Source of the DNA: Rubripirellula sp.
Lineage (GTDB): Bacteria; Planctomycetota; Planctomycetia; Pirellulales; Pirellulaceae
Assembly: GCA_016779185.1 (NCBI GenBank)
Contig: JADHOA010000008.1
Span: forward strand, 1 to 35,182
Reading direction: 5' to 3'
Length of the DNA stretch: 35,182 nucleotides
Shown here: positions 27,849 through 35,182 of the stretch, one piece after another
Numbering within the stretch: position 1 is the first letter of the stretch
Layout: the number at the start of each line of letters is the position of its first letter
Notes under the pieces: model-generated
Database searches by the model: none
The model's input: only the letters and a program-made list of their open reading frames with translations
Told to the model about the DNA's origin: nothing
Position numbers and translations under genes: made by a program

Positions 27849-28881
27849 CTAGGTTCTTTTTTAGCTCGGCCCAAAAGGTCTCCACGTTTTCACTGCGGAT
27901 TTGATCTGCTTCGATATTCAAAAATCCGCTTTCAGGAATGCCGAGGTCCGTAAGCGATTCTCCACGAACTAGCCCCGCAAGTACTCGAACTGACTGACGA
28001 CCATACTCATAAGGATTTTGAACCACCGTGCCGTGTACATTACCGTCGATGATACCCTGCAAGGTTTCATCTGCTTCATCGAATCCGATTACCTGAACAT
28101 CACCCAGTTTATCCGCCTGCTTGAGGGCTTCCAAAATTAAGGGTGGGTTATAAGCAAACAATCCAACCATGCCTCCCAGATCTGGATGACGCGACAATGC
28201 ATCCTCTGCGTTAGATTTTCCTTGGGCTCGATCGAACTGGTCGGTGTAGGTTCCAACAATATGCCAGTTTCCCTCTTTGATCTCGGCATCTGGCAGATCA
28301 AACCGCGATGGGTCTTCCGATCTTCCCAGGATGGCGTCGATCACGCCCTGCCGTCGTCGCTTTGCGTTGTCTTGTTCCAAGCGTCCAATGAAGATTGCCA
28401 ATTTACCGCCGTTCGGCATCGCTTCTTTTACCAGTTCACCACACATTCGACCCGCTAGGTAGTTATCCATTCCTATATAGCAAAGACGATTCGAGTCAGG
28501 AGCGTCACTGTCGTGCGTGATTAATTTCGTGTACTTAGATGCTTGGTTGAGCAGTTCCGTTTGATTGACAGGGTCAATTGGGCTGACAGCTATGCCGTCG
28601 ATCCCTTTTGTGATCAGGTCTTCAATCATTCGTTTCTGATCACTGATCCCTTCTGCTGGCATCAAAACTTGGGTCTCAGCATCAAAGTCTTCGCCCCCTT
28701 GCTTGACGCCAGACTCTGCAATTACCCAGAAGGACGCCACACCGTTGGTGACGTATGCCACTTTCGGTTTATCGTTCACACCGTTGGCCTGGTCGTCACC
28801 TGCGGACGGAGAAGAGGGGTTGCAGCCAATCGAGAAAAGACACAACAAAGCGAAGGCCTGAAGCCAGAACGAGCGTTTCAT
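27838..28881 (-). CDS. Sugar-binding lipoprotein of the ABC importer (RbsB-like)
   Basis: This 347-residue periplasmic binding protein would capture the sugar and deliver it to the permease. It starts with a signal peptide and lipobox, L-F-S-I-G-C, so Cys20 is probably lipidated, followed by a Ser/Pro/Gly-rich linker. E. coli RbsB and XylF are soluble, so anchoring is a difference worth noting. The type 1 fold is visible as K-V-A-Y-V-T-N-G-V at about 39, the aromatic F-W-V-I-A-E-S segment, T-H-D-S-D-A near 140, I-G-M-D-N-Y-L-A-G, and the hinge Q-V-I-G-F-D-E-A-D. It is the first gene of the binding protein-ATPase-permease operon and overlaps the ATPase gene. Confidence 0.93.
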   Translation of the reverse strand: MKRSFWLQAFALLCLFSIGCNPSSPSAGDDQANGVNDKPKVAYVTNGVASFWVIAESGVKQGGEDFDAETQVLMPAEGISDQKRMIEDLITKGIDGIAVSPIDPVNQTELLNQASKYTKLITHDSDAPDSNRLCYIGMDNYLAGRMCGELVKEAMPNGGKLAIFIGRLEQDNAKRRRQGVIDAILGRSEDPSRFDLPDAEIKEGNWHIVGTYTDQFDRAQGKSNAEDALSRHPDLGGMVGLFAYNPPLILEALKQADKLGDVQVIGFDEADETLQGIIDGNVHGTVVQNPYEYGRQSVRVLAGLVRGESLTDLGIPESGFLNIEADQIRSENVETFWAELKKNLGEQ

Positions 28882-29321
28882 GGGTGATGCTGCAAATGAA
28901 GGTGTGGGATCTGAATAGTGAGCAATGGAGAAGAAATCGTCGCCTCGGGCTAGATGTGTTGTGAGATCGGATCAGCAACAGAGCCAGAGGTTCAGGATGT
29001 ATTGCATCCAAAGTAGGCGGGAGAACGTGTCGGCTCGGTCGAAACTGTCTTGCAGCAAGAAATCACCAACGATTCATTGGGGTTTTGAATCAACATGGAA
29101 GCCCAAGGCAAATCGACCACTCCAAGTTATAAGGAGGGACGCGTGTAATCGCAAGGATTCTGTGCCGACAGTTCCTAATCGGTAGGCGACCGTTTCGAGT
29201 GTGACTTCGCGAATGGCTATTTTTTGCGGGATATTTCCGATTAAACAGAATCAGCCTCCCGCATGATTCTTTGGGAGGCTGATTTTCAATATTAATATTC
29301 GTGGAGTTCAGCGGCTGCTGC
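28882..29321. other. Intergenic region upstream of the sugar transporter operon
   Basis: This 440-base stretch has no recognisable gene. It should hold the promoter and regulatory sites of the transporter operon (minus strand) and, at its far end, the 3' hairpin of the coiled-coil protein gene. No regulator gene of the sugar operon is next to it. Frames of 86 and 71 codons here look random. Confidence 0.5.
29249..29284 (-). terminator. Terminator hairpin after the coiled-coil protein gene
   Basis: AATCAGCCTCCC at 29249-29260 pairs perfectly over 12 bp with GGGAGGCTGATT at 29273-29284 across a 12-base loop. It starts 38 bases after the stop of the minus-strand gene ending at 29322. The minus-strand tail is CTGTTTAATC, with only a weak T-tract; the plus-strand side reads GATTTTC. 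The stem is strong, so a terminator or a 3' stability hairpin is likely. Confidence 0.7.
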
Positions 29322-30800
29322 TCACGGTTCGAGCACCTTATTTCCCTGTTGCATACGCTCACGCTGAGCTTCATAGATGGGAGCCCGATCGTTCGGCAAT
29401 CGCCTTGAATCGATCGACGTTTCAGGCGGGAAATCTTCTCCTCGCACCGCAGACCCGAGAGGCGTCGTGACGGTGTCATCGATCGTCTTTAGATAAGCTT
29501 CAAGTTTCCAAGCAGGGATCACGGTGAGGCCTAGTTCAGCGGCGCGTGCTTTCACATTACCCATTGTTGCGATTACAGCGGCGTTTTGATCGTTGCTTGC
29601 GTCGGGGTCTTGTCCGACTACGAGGAAACGGATGGTGGGGTCGAGTTGTCCTGTGACTGCCCCTGTCGATGAAATCTCTGCAGCCACCTGAGCTCCAGCA
29701 GCTAAGATTTGCCCTTTGATCGCAGCATTGTCATTACGTCCATCACCATCAATGTCGATATCGCCAGCCAAAGCGATCTTTACGACACGCCCCGGAGCCC
29801 AGAACGGCGAGAAAATCTTATCTCCCGGAATGATTGGACTCGAAATGTCTGGTCGAGCGACAACACGACCTAGGGCCAAGTGTGGCCCTTGTACTTGGCT
29901 AACTTGAATGGTTGCTTTGACTTTCGCATCTTGAAGCCGAGTTTCATCGCCATCAATCACCCCAAAAGTAACTCCCGGTCGGAGTTCGTCTGCGGACCCG
30001 AGATTGATCGTGACAACGTTTCCCCCAGCAACCACGTACCGGACCTCACCTTGAGTGGTTTCAAATTTGTCGGCACGAAGTTGATTGAGTTGAAGCTTCT
30101 GAGTGTTAATCGTACTCTGCATTTGCTTTGTTTTGCTAACCAGTTGGTTTGCTTCCGTCCTTGCCGTTTGTCGGAATGAATCGAAGTCCTGAGAGGTCTT
30201 GGTTAGCTTGTCTCTATTTTTCTCGTTGTCCTCATTCATTCGCGCGCGATCTTCATCGAACTGTTGTGAAAGCGTTGCTACTTTCTTGTTGGCATCGTCA
30301 CGTTCCTGCTCAGCAAGTTGCTGCTGTGTCCTGGCGTTTTCAATGTCTGCGTCAGCGTCGGTGCGGATTTTGGTCGCTTCATCTCGCGCCATCCCATACT
30401 GCTCGTTCCTGGAGCGGATCGCAGTCACGAGATATTCTGGGAGTGCGGGGTAGTTGCGGTTTTGTGCCTCAACTTCGGCTCCGAAATACGACATATCCTT
30501 TGCATACTGATCCTCGATCGCCTGCATCTCAGGGTCTTCAGAGGCGTTTTGCTTCATTTCGTCGATTTCCGCCTGAGTAAATCCCCCGATTCCCAGCATG
30601 GCTTTTAAGCGTTGAAGCTGATTTTCCTTTGTGGAGACGTCTCTTTGAACGTTGGCTAGTCGATCACCCGCCGAAGTCGCGTCAGCGCTTGATGTATTGG
30701 CCGATCGCCAAAGGAAGAAATTCAGCGCAAGGGAGAGCACCAAAAAGATAAGGCAGGCAATTAAGCTGCCGCGAATGACTGAATCGTCGCGAGCCACCAT
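29322..30800 (-). CDS. Membrane-anchored coiled-coil protein of unknown function
   Basis: I do not recognise a named family. The 492-residue protein has a short basic start and one membrane segment at about 11-31, so most of it is outside the cytoplasm. Residues 45-80 and about 135-245 are heptad-like, rich in Glu, Lys, Gln and Ala, and should form coiled coils. From about 248 to 345 is a beta-rich domain (G-E-V-R-Y-V-V-A-G-G, V-T-I-N-L-G-S-A-D-E-L-R-P-G) like small barrels in envelope proteins. A calcium-loop-like motif D-x-D-x-D-G-x-x-D is at 349-357. Residues 388-440 (I-R-F-L-V-V-G-Q-D-P...A-E-L-G-L-T-V-I-P-A-W-K-L) faintly recall a BRCT-type fold. It is divergent from the pseudopilin genes and may be functionally tied to them, but that is only context. 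Confidence 0.8.
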   Translation of the reverse strand: MVARDDSVIRGSLIACLIFLVLSLALNFFLWRSANTSSADATSAGDRLANVQRDVSTKENQLQRLKAMLGIGGFTQAEIDEMKQNASEDPEMQAIEDQYAKDMSYFGAEVEAQNRNYPALPEYLVTAIRSRNEQYGMARDEATKIRTDADADIENARTQQQLAEQERDDANKKVATLSQQFDEDRARMNEDNEKNRDKLTKTSQDFDSFRQTARTEANQLVSKTKQMQSTINTQKLQLNQLRADKFETTQGEVRYVVAGGNVVTINLGSADELRPGVTFGVIDGDETRLQDAKVKATIQVSQVQGPHLALGRVVARPDISSPIIPGDKIFSPFWAPGRVVKIALAGDIDIDGDGRNDNAAIKGQILAAGAQVAAEISSTGAVTGQLDPTIRFLVVGQDPDASNDQNAAVIATMGNVKARAAELGLTVIPAWKLEAYLKTIDDTVTTPLGSAVRGEDFPPETSIDSRRLPNDRAPIYEAQRERMQQGNKVLEP

Positions 30801-31312
30801 AGTTCTTCAGTGCGATCGAGTAGGCGGGATGATGAAGCAGCAAAAACCAAAAAACTGGCAAGTCTTTTACCAGAACTGCCTCAATATAATATTTACACCA
30901 GACTATCATTCTAGTTTGTGACGGGCGGATTTCCCGAACCTCTCGGAAGATTCTTTGGACTTTTACTGTTGCTTACCAACAGCGGTCGGCCATTTACTTC
31001 CGAATACACTACAAACACCCACGTCTTACTATGAGCAGTAGCTTGATATTTGACTGGTGGAGGTGGACATCTGTTTACATTTGGTTGCAGGGTCAATCCC
31101 CGTAACCGTGAAAACAGGAGTCCTTGAGAGATTTCGTCCGATTGAGTTCGGAACCTTCGACGAAAACGTCGGTTATTAGGAAATAGCAAGTCGTCGCGGT
31201 CAATACATACCTCAGGTTGGGGGCGTCCGTGGATATTACCCTTGCTTCCAGCACAGATCCGCCGTTCCGTTTCTGTTTTGTTCACACTTTTAATTAGTAC
31301 CGCTACAAAATA
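30801..31312. other. Divergent intergenic region between the coiled-coil gene and gspG
   Basis: This 512-base region has to carry both promoters. An AT-rich island around 30883-30902 (AATATAATATTTAC) stands out and could supply a minus-strand -10 box, but no good -35 is at the right distance. A 135-codon minus-strand frame at 30911-31318 fills most of it, but it has no signal, domain or ribosome binding site and overlaps gspG, so I treat it as chance. Confidence 0.5.
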
Positions 31313-31744
31313 ATGCAATCACGTCCACAGCATCGTCACCGTAAAGTGACCCGCCCACGTACCGGCTTTACTCTGCTTGAGCTTCTCTTGGTTCTTGCGA
31401 TTCTTGTCGTGATCGGGGGCATTGCCCTGCCGAACTTCCTCGGTGCTGGTCAGGAAGCGAAGGCAAACGCTACAAAAGTTCAGCTGAATTCGCTGAAGCA
31501 GAGCATTGACTTGTTCCAAGTTCGAATGAACAAACTGCCTGAAACTTTGGAAGAGCTTAGGGATGGGCCAAGTGACGCTGCTGGAAAGGCAAAGTGGGTA
31601 GCGCCAATCATTTCGGAAATCCCTACCGACGCTTGGGAAAATGCACTCACCTATTCGAAGAATGGGAACACTTATGAATTGCGAAGTGCAGGGATTGATG
31701 GTCAGGTCAACACCGACGATGACATCCTGCTTGAAGGAGCATAG
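31313..31744 (+). CDS. gspG: Type II secretion major pseudopilin (GspG-like)
   Basis: This 143-residue protein would be the main subunit of the type II secretion pseudopilus. The prepilin signal is clear: a basic leader, then R-T-G with cleavage after Gly18 before F-T-L-L-E, giving Phe19 as residue 1 and Glu23 as the conserved +5 glutamate. A hydrophobic helix follows. The C-terminal part has the GspG pattern: P-T-D-A-W-E-N-A-L-T-Y, then Y-E-L-R-S-A-G-I-D-G and D-D-D-I, the region that binds calcium in GspG structures. The tryptophan and Asp-rich end are kept. It is followed by about 400 bases before the next pseudopilin gene, so it may be transcribed on its own. Confidence 0.92.
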   Translation: MQSRPQHRHRKVTRPRTGFTLLELLLVLAILVVIGGIALPNFLGAGQEAKANATKVQLNSLKQSIDLFQVRMNKLPETLEELRDGPSDAAGKAKWVAPIISEIPTDAWENALTYSKNGNTYELRSAGIDGQVNTDDDILLEGA

Positions 31745-32142
31745 ACAACTCCATTTTGTCGAGGGACTTTCGCTTCACTGACTGACTGACAGACTCGGTG
31801 GGCAATTGAAAGATCGTTTCAGCGTGGTCAGGCGGTACAGAGTTTAGTTGATCGAAGGCCTCGTTCCCGCCGTCTGCGAGATTCCTTACCTCTTGATTCA
31901 AGTTCAAACTTCGTGAAGCTTCGATGTTAGGAACTAGTGGGTTTAGCGTCGGTGATTCGATGCTTCCGATGGAACGCTGGGTTGGTGGAGGACATTCGAT
32001 TGGATCGCGAGCAAGAGTTCAGGCGTCCGACGACGCGTCAAAGGATGGCTTTAACGGGAGGATGTTTCTGGTCCGTTTAACGCAAGCAGTTGTGCGAGCT
32101 TTTGGTCAAACTTTGCAAGACTCAAGTTAGGGTTCGCAAATC
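31745..32142. other. Gap between gspG and gspH with an uncertain small frame
   Basis: This 398-base gap interrupts an otherwise tight pseudopilin run. It has a short CTGA-type tandem around 31778-31792. A 68-codon plus-strand frame at 31924-32130 ends 12 bases before gspH and could be a small gene, but it shows no signal peptide, membrane segment, known motif or clear ribosome binding site, so I do not call it. No terminator hairpin after gspG was found by eye. Confidence 0.4.
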
Positions 32143-32748
32143 GTGAAAAATAATTTAGCCTTCACTCTTCTCGAGTTACTTCTCACTCTTGCGGTTCTTG
32201 CTGCCTTGACCGCTGTCGCAATCCCGCAAGTTGGGCTTTTAGCGGGAGATCGTCGTCTTGTTCGGGGTGGTGATTTACTACGCGTCGAAATGACTCGACT
32301 GAGGGTTGATGCGATGCGTGAAGGTCGAGTCTTGATGCTGGAAGGTTTATTAGAAGGCAATTCGTTTCGAACTCGCCCTTACTATTCAGCCAGCGATGCT
32401 ACCGAGGCTTTGGACCAAACGGGAACGCAGACTAGTCTGTTGACTGGCGCATCGGAGGGGGTGGTTACCATTCTGGAGCAACCATCAGAGTCGCAAGAAT
32501 CGATTGATCTACCAGAAGATATTACTGTCGAAGCGGTTGGTGTTGTGTCGGCCGCCAGGTCGATGGAGATCGAGCAGTTAACGGAGTCTGATCGGTCTGA
32601 GGGTTGGAGTCGGCCAATTTTGTTCTACCCGGATGGTTCCACAAGCACCGCAGTGGTGACCTTATCAAATCCAAAGTTGGGACGAATCGTGGTTCGATTA
32701 CGTGGTATTACGGGTGATGTGACCGTGAGTGAGGTTTTGCCGCTGTGA
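32143..32748 (+). CDS. gspH: Type II secretion minor pseudopilin (GspH-like)
   Basis: This 201-residue protein is a prepilin: short leader M-K-N-N-L-A, then F-T-L-L-E-L-L-L-T-L-A with Glu11 at mature position +5. The residue before the cleavage site is Ala6, not the usual glycine. After the helix, a region with R-G-G-D-L-L-R-V-E-M-T-R-L-R-V-D-A-M-R-E-G fits the GspH pattern of a conserved helix with basic residues, and the late segment W-S-R-P-I-L-F-Y-P-D-G-S-T-S is the common GspH C-terminal block. The start is GTG. The last codons overlap the gspI start by four bases (GTGA). It would act with GspI, GspJ and GspK at the pseudopilus tip. Confidence 0.85.
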   Translation: MKNNLAFTLLELLLTLAVLAALTAVAIPQVGLLAGDRRLVRGGDLLRVEMTRLRVDAMREGRVLMLEGLLEGNSFRTRPYYSASDATEALDQTGTQTSLLTGASEGVVTILEQPSESQESIDLPEDITVEAVGVVSAARSMEIEQLTESDRSEGWSRPILFYPDGSTSTAVVTLSNPKLGRIVVRLRGITGDVTVSEVLPL

Positions 32749-33233
32749 GAAAAAAGCACTCGCTTCGTGGCGGTTTCTCGCTGCTTGAAATACTTCTAGC
32801 TCTTGCCATCTTAGGTGGTGCTTTGGCGATCCTGAGTCGGATTGTCGACACCGGTATGGTCGCAGCGAGGGAATCCCGTGATCTCTCGGCGGCTAGGATT
32901 CTTACTCAAACGAAAATAGCTGAGATCTTGCTCGAGGCTCAGGCCGGAATTTCTCCCCAGTCCGTGACCGCTGCTGAATTTCAAACGCTTTTTGATTCCC
33001 AGTCGAATTCGGATTTTCAATATAGTGTTGAAGTGAATCCCGCAGCGATGGATGGAATGTTGGCGATCAGAGTAACCGTTCAATCAATTGATAAAGATCT
33101 CGGCGAGGCAAGAACAACTTATTCCCTAGTGCGGTGGGTGATTGATCCAATGCTCGGCTTGGAAGAGGCCGAAGCTGAGGAAGACGCCTATTTGGAGGAA
33201 AAAGCGGCATTAGCATCTGGGGGTGGAGCATAA
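32745..33233 (+). CDS. gspI: Type II secretion minor pseudopilin (GspI-like)
   Basis: This 162-residue protein begins with a basic leader ending R-G-G, cleavage after Gly10 and F-S-L-L-E with Glu15 at +5. A hydrophobic helix (I-L-L-A-L-A-I-L-G-G-A-L-A-I-L) and the GspI-type segment with S-R-D-L-S-A-A-R-I-L-T-Q-T-K-I-A-E follow, which corresponds to the alpha-helical region that contacts GspJ and GspK. The C-terminus is glutamate- and alanine-rich (E-E-A-E-A-E-E-D-A). It starts with GTG overlapping gspH by 4 bases and its stop overlaps the gspJ ATG by one base (TAATG). Assignment to GspI rests on gene order and the segment above. Confidence 0.85.
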   Translation: MRKKHSLRGGFSLLEILLALAILGGALAILSRIVDTGMVAARESRDLSAARILTQTKIAEILLEAQAGISPQSVTAAEFQTLFDSQSNSDFQYSVEVNPAAMDGMLAIRVTVQSIDKDLGEARTTYSLVRWVIDPMLGLEEAEAEEDAYLEEKAALASGGGA

Positions 33234-34261
33234 TGTTTTTCTGCGCCCCAAATCCAATGCTGCAGTTTGTTATTCAACAAAGAAAAAATCGCATTGCCTT
33301 CACGCTTCTAGAACTAGTCTTGGCTTTGTCGATGTCCGTCGTCCTGATGGTTTTGATTGGCAGTACGCTTCAATTTTACGCACGTGATATGAACGTGCGG
33401 GATATGGATATTCGTCAGACGCAATTGGCTGCTTCGATCATGCAAATGATTGAAGATGATTTGCGTTCAACTTTACATCCACAGCCCGTAGATACCGGGG
33501 CACTCGAAGAATTGTTAGCAGCAACCTCAGGCGCAGATACCGGGGGAAGCAATGCCGCCGAGGGGCAAGACCTTAGTGCGGCGGGAATTGATTCAAATTT
33601 GGATAGCGATTTGTTGTTGGATGAAAGTCTTATGGAAGTTGATCTTTCCACTGGGGTTTCTGTCCTCACCACACCGGGGCTAATCGGTAACCAAAGTCAG
33701 ATACAGATTGATGTGAGTCGTCTGCCGCGATTGGAGGAGTATGTTGCGTTAATCGACACGAATACTTCAGACCTCGATGATATTCCTAGTGATATTAAAA
33801 CCGTGGCTTATTTTGTGCAGTCTGCCGACGTAATAGGTGGTGTTCAGGACGCTTTGGCAAATGCCACAGCGGAGCTCGGATTAGAGACAAGTTTAGATAG
33901 TGGAGGGCTCGTAAGACGCTCACTTGATCGAGCAGCAACTGTAGAAGCCGCGAATACGGGTAGTCTGTCTTTGTTGAATCAGACAGGTGATTTGCTCGCC
34001 CCAGAAGTCGTTGGGATCGAGTTTTCATATTGGGATGGAGTGACTTGGCAGCTTGAGTGGAGCAGCGACACCTATGAAGAACTACCTCTTGCAATCAGTG
34101 TCTCATTGACGCTCAAAGCAGAGGGTCAAGAAGAGTCTGGGGTTGTGTCGAGCGATGGCCTACCCGGTTCAGCTAGAGTCTTCACTCACATTGTTCGTTT
34201 GCCTCTTGCGAAGCCGATTGACCAGACGGATGAAGAAGATCTATCGGAGGCCGGGCTATGA
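33233..34261 (+). CDS. gspJ: Type II secretion minor pseudopilin (GspJ-like)
   Basis: This 342-residue protein has a prepilin signal: leader, then N-R-I-A before F-T-L-L-E, so cleavage would follow Ala22 and Glu27 is +5. The residue before cleavage is again Ala. It is longer than proteobacterial GspJ (about 200). The extra length is a Gly/Ser/Asp-rich middle part (about 85-155) that looks unstructured. The end is GspJ-like: V-G-I-E-F-S-Y-W-D-G-V-T-W-Q-L-E-W and L-P-L-A-I-S-V-S-L-T-L. The ATG at 33233 overlaps the gspI stop by one base; Met9 at 33257 is another possible start. The stop overlaps the gspK ATG (ATGA). Confidence 0.87.
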   Translation: MFFCAPNPMLQFVIQQRKNRIAFTLLELVLALSMSVVLMVLIGSTLQFYARDMNVRDMDIRQTQLAASIMQMIEDDLRSTLHPQPVDTGALEELLAATSGADTGGSNAAEGQDLSAAGIDSNLDSDLLLDESLMEVDLSTGVSVLTTPGLIGNQSQIQIDVSRLPRLEEYVALIDTNTSDLDDIPSDIKTVAYFVQSADVIGGVQDALANATAELGLETSLDSGGLVRRSLDRAATVEAANTGSLSLLNQTGDLLAPEVVGIEFSYWDGVTWQLEWSSDTYEELPLAISVSLTLKAEGQEESGVVSSDGLPGSARVFTHIVRLPLAKPIDQTDEEDLSEAGL

Positions 34262-35182
34262 AATCCGATACAGAACTCGTTTCGAAATGTTCAGAAACAC
34301 GGTGCCGCCGTTCGCTTCACAGGAAACCGCAACGCGGCGGATTTTTCCTCGTCTTGGTTCTGATCGTAATTGTGGTCGCAACCATGGCTGTTTACTCGTT
34401 CACGGATCTAATGGTTGCGTACGATGATGCTGCGTACCTGTCTGGCGATTTAGTTCAGGCGCGTGTGACAGTTGAATCTGGAGCAGAGGCGATGCGACTG
34501 ATTCTCGCGCAACCCCCCAATGCACGACGCGACATCGGCGGTGTCTTCAATAACCCGCAGTTGTTCCAAGCAGTCACCGTTTCGGCGGATGCTCAGCAAG
34601 AAAATTTATCGAACTATAGCGTGATCGCGTCTGGGCTAAGTCCGACTCTCGGATACGCCGGCATACGCTTTGGATTGCAAAACGAATCCGCTCGTTTAAA
34701 CATCAACACATTGACTGTACTTGAGCAAAATTCCGAACTGTTTGAGGCAGCCTTAGCGCTTGCGGGTGAGCAGGGTGACGATACAGAGGCTCAAGCACTT
34801 GGGATTGCCGATTCTTTGCTAATGTCACTTCCTGGAATGACACAGGATACGGTGGATGCAATCCTTGATTGGCTTGATTCCGATGATGAATCTAGGGAAT
34901 TTGGCGCCGAAGCCGAGTACTACAACTCTTTGCCAACTCCTTATTCTCCCGCGAATGGTCCGCTGCAAACCGTTGAAGAGTTATTGTTGGTTCGTGGAGT
35001 CACCCCAAACCTTCTTTTTGGCGCGGACATCAATCGTAATGGTGTAATCGATGCAGACGAACAGCAGCGATTTGGCGTAACGGCAGATACGCTGGGGGCG
35101 TTCGGCTGGGCCTCTTATCTTACGGTTCATGGAGCGGAGGCTAATCGAAAGTCGGACGGCACTCTTCGAGTAAATGTCAATC
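34258..35182 (+). CDS. gspK: Type II secretion minor pseudopilin (GspK-like), 3' end missing
   Basis: The frame is open from the ATG at 34258 to the window end (308 codons), so the gene continues beyond. The leader has R-G-G before F-F-L-V-L; Leu33 occupies +5, which is normal because GspK lacks the +5 glutamate and so caps the pseudopilus. Further on are R-F-G-L-Q-N-E-S-A-R-L-N-I-N-T-L and L-P-G-M-T-Q-D-T-V-D-A-I-L-D-W-L-D, the GspK helix-hairpin-helix-like block, then Y-Y-N-S-L-P and T-V-E-E-L-L-L-V-R-G-V. At 257-268 is a complete EF-hand loop, D-x-N-x-N-G-x-I-D-x-x-E. The 4-base overlap with gspJ makes this part of the gspH-K unit. Confidence 0.9.
   Translation, partial: MKSDTELVSKCSETRCRRSLHRKPQRGGFFLVLVLIVIVVATMAVYSFTDLMVAYDDAAYLSGDLVQARVTVESGAEAMRLILAQPPNARRDIGGVFNNPQLFQAVTVSADAQQENLSNYSVIASGLSPTLGYAGIRFGLQNESARLNINTLTVLEQNSELFEAALALAGEQGDDTEAQALGIADSLLMSLPGMTQDTVDAILDWLDSDDESREFGAEAEYYNSLPTPYSPANGPLQTVEELLLVRGVTPNLLFGADINRNGVIDADEQQRFGVTADTLGAFGWASYLTVHGAEANRKSDGTLRVNVN

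Noticed and set aside
30911-31318. A 135-codon minus-strand frame in the divergent gap before gspG
   Set aside because: It overlaps the gspG start, has no signal, membrane segment, domain or ribosome binding site, and its Arg/Asn/Pro-rich composition looks like random translation.
31924-32130. A 68-codon plus-strand frame just before gspH
   Set aside because: No recognisable motif or ribosome binding site; kept only as a remark in the gap entry.
1-35182. Search for CRISPR arrays, insertion sequences, phage genes, toxin-antitoxin pairs and rRNA
   Set aside because: No regularly spaced repeats, transposase or integrase motifs, terminal inverted repeats or RNA gene signatures were seen by eye on either strand.

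Overview
The window reads as chromosomal core sequence of a planctomycete, most likely a Pirellulales (Rhodopirellula-like) bacterium. This is inferred from gene content, not from a database search. The clues are mid-range GC, loose spacing between most genes, several putative lipoproteins, a TatC with a very large first periplasmic loop, a membrane-anchored coiled-coil protein of unknown family, and a GspG-GspH-GspI-GspJ-GspK pseudopilin run. I saw no rRNA, tRNA, CRISPR array, transposase, integrase or phage gene, so this is not an obvious genomic island.

Layout. 1-5640: the 3' part of a TolC-like outer-membrane efflux protein, convergent trmB, a fused hemD-hemE gene, and a LysR regulator. 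5726-11933: gltB-gltD (glutamate synthase), closed by a strong intrinsic terminator. 12267-17191: a Ser/Thr-rich lipoprotein (+), then on the minus strand pyrK-like, rluB-like, a small lipoprotein and manA. 17644-23653: tatC (+), then an AMP-forming acyl-CoA ligase, a class II fructose-bisphosphate aldolase and a YjhG/YagF-type D-xylonate dehydratase, all minus. 23900-28881: a DEAD-box RNA helicase and a ribose/xylose-type sugar ABC transporter (binding lipoprotein, double ATPase, permease with overlapping genes), minus. 29322-35182: the coiled-coil protein (minus), divergent from the pseudopilin genes gspG, gspH, gspI, gspJ and gspK, the last cut by the window end.

How the parts connect. GltB and GltD form NADPH-glutamate synthase. 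The LysR gene directly upstream, and an unusual set of TTGGGAA-type inverted repeats between them, make it a candidate regulator by analogy to GltC. The sugar ABC transporter and the xylonate dehydratase lie close together on one strand and suggest uptake and oxidative breakdown of a pentose, with the helicase gene between them. The pseudopilin genes overlap by 1-4 bases from gspH onward and would build the type II secretion pseudopilus; the secretin, ATPase and inner-membrane platform genes are not in the window.

The features most worth a second look are the HemD-HemE fusion, the TatC loop insertion of about 150 residues, the gltB leader repeats, the coiled-coil protein with a calcium-loop motif beside the pseudopilin genes, the alanine at the prepilin cleavage site in GspH and GspJ, and a complete EF-hand loop in GspK. 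I did not find a defence, biosynthetic or mobile system that I could call clearly new.
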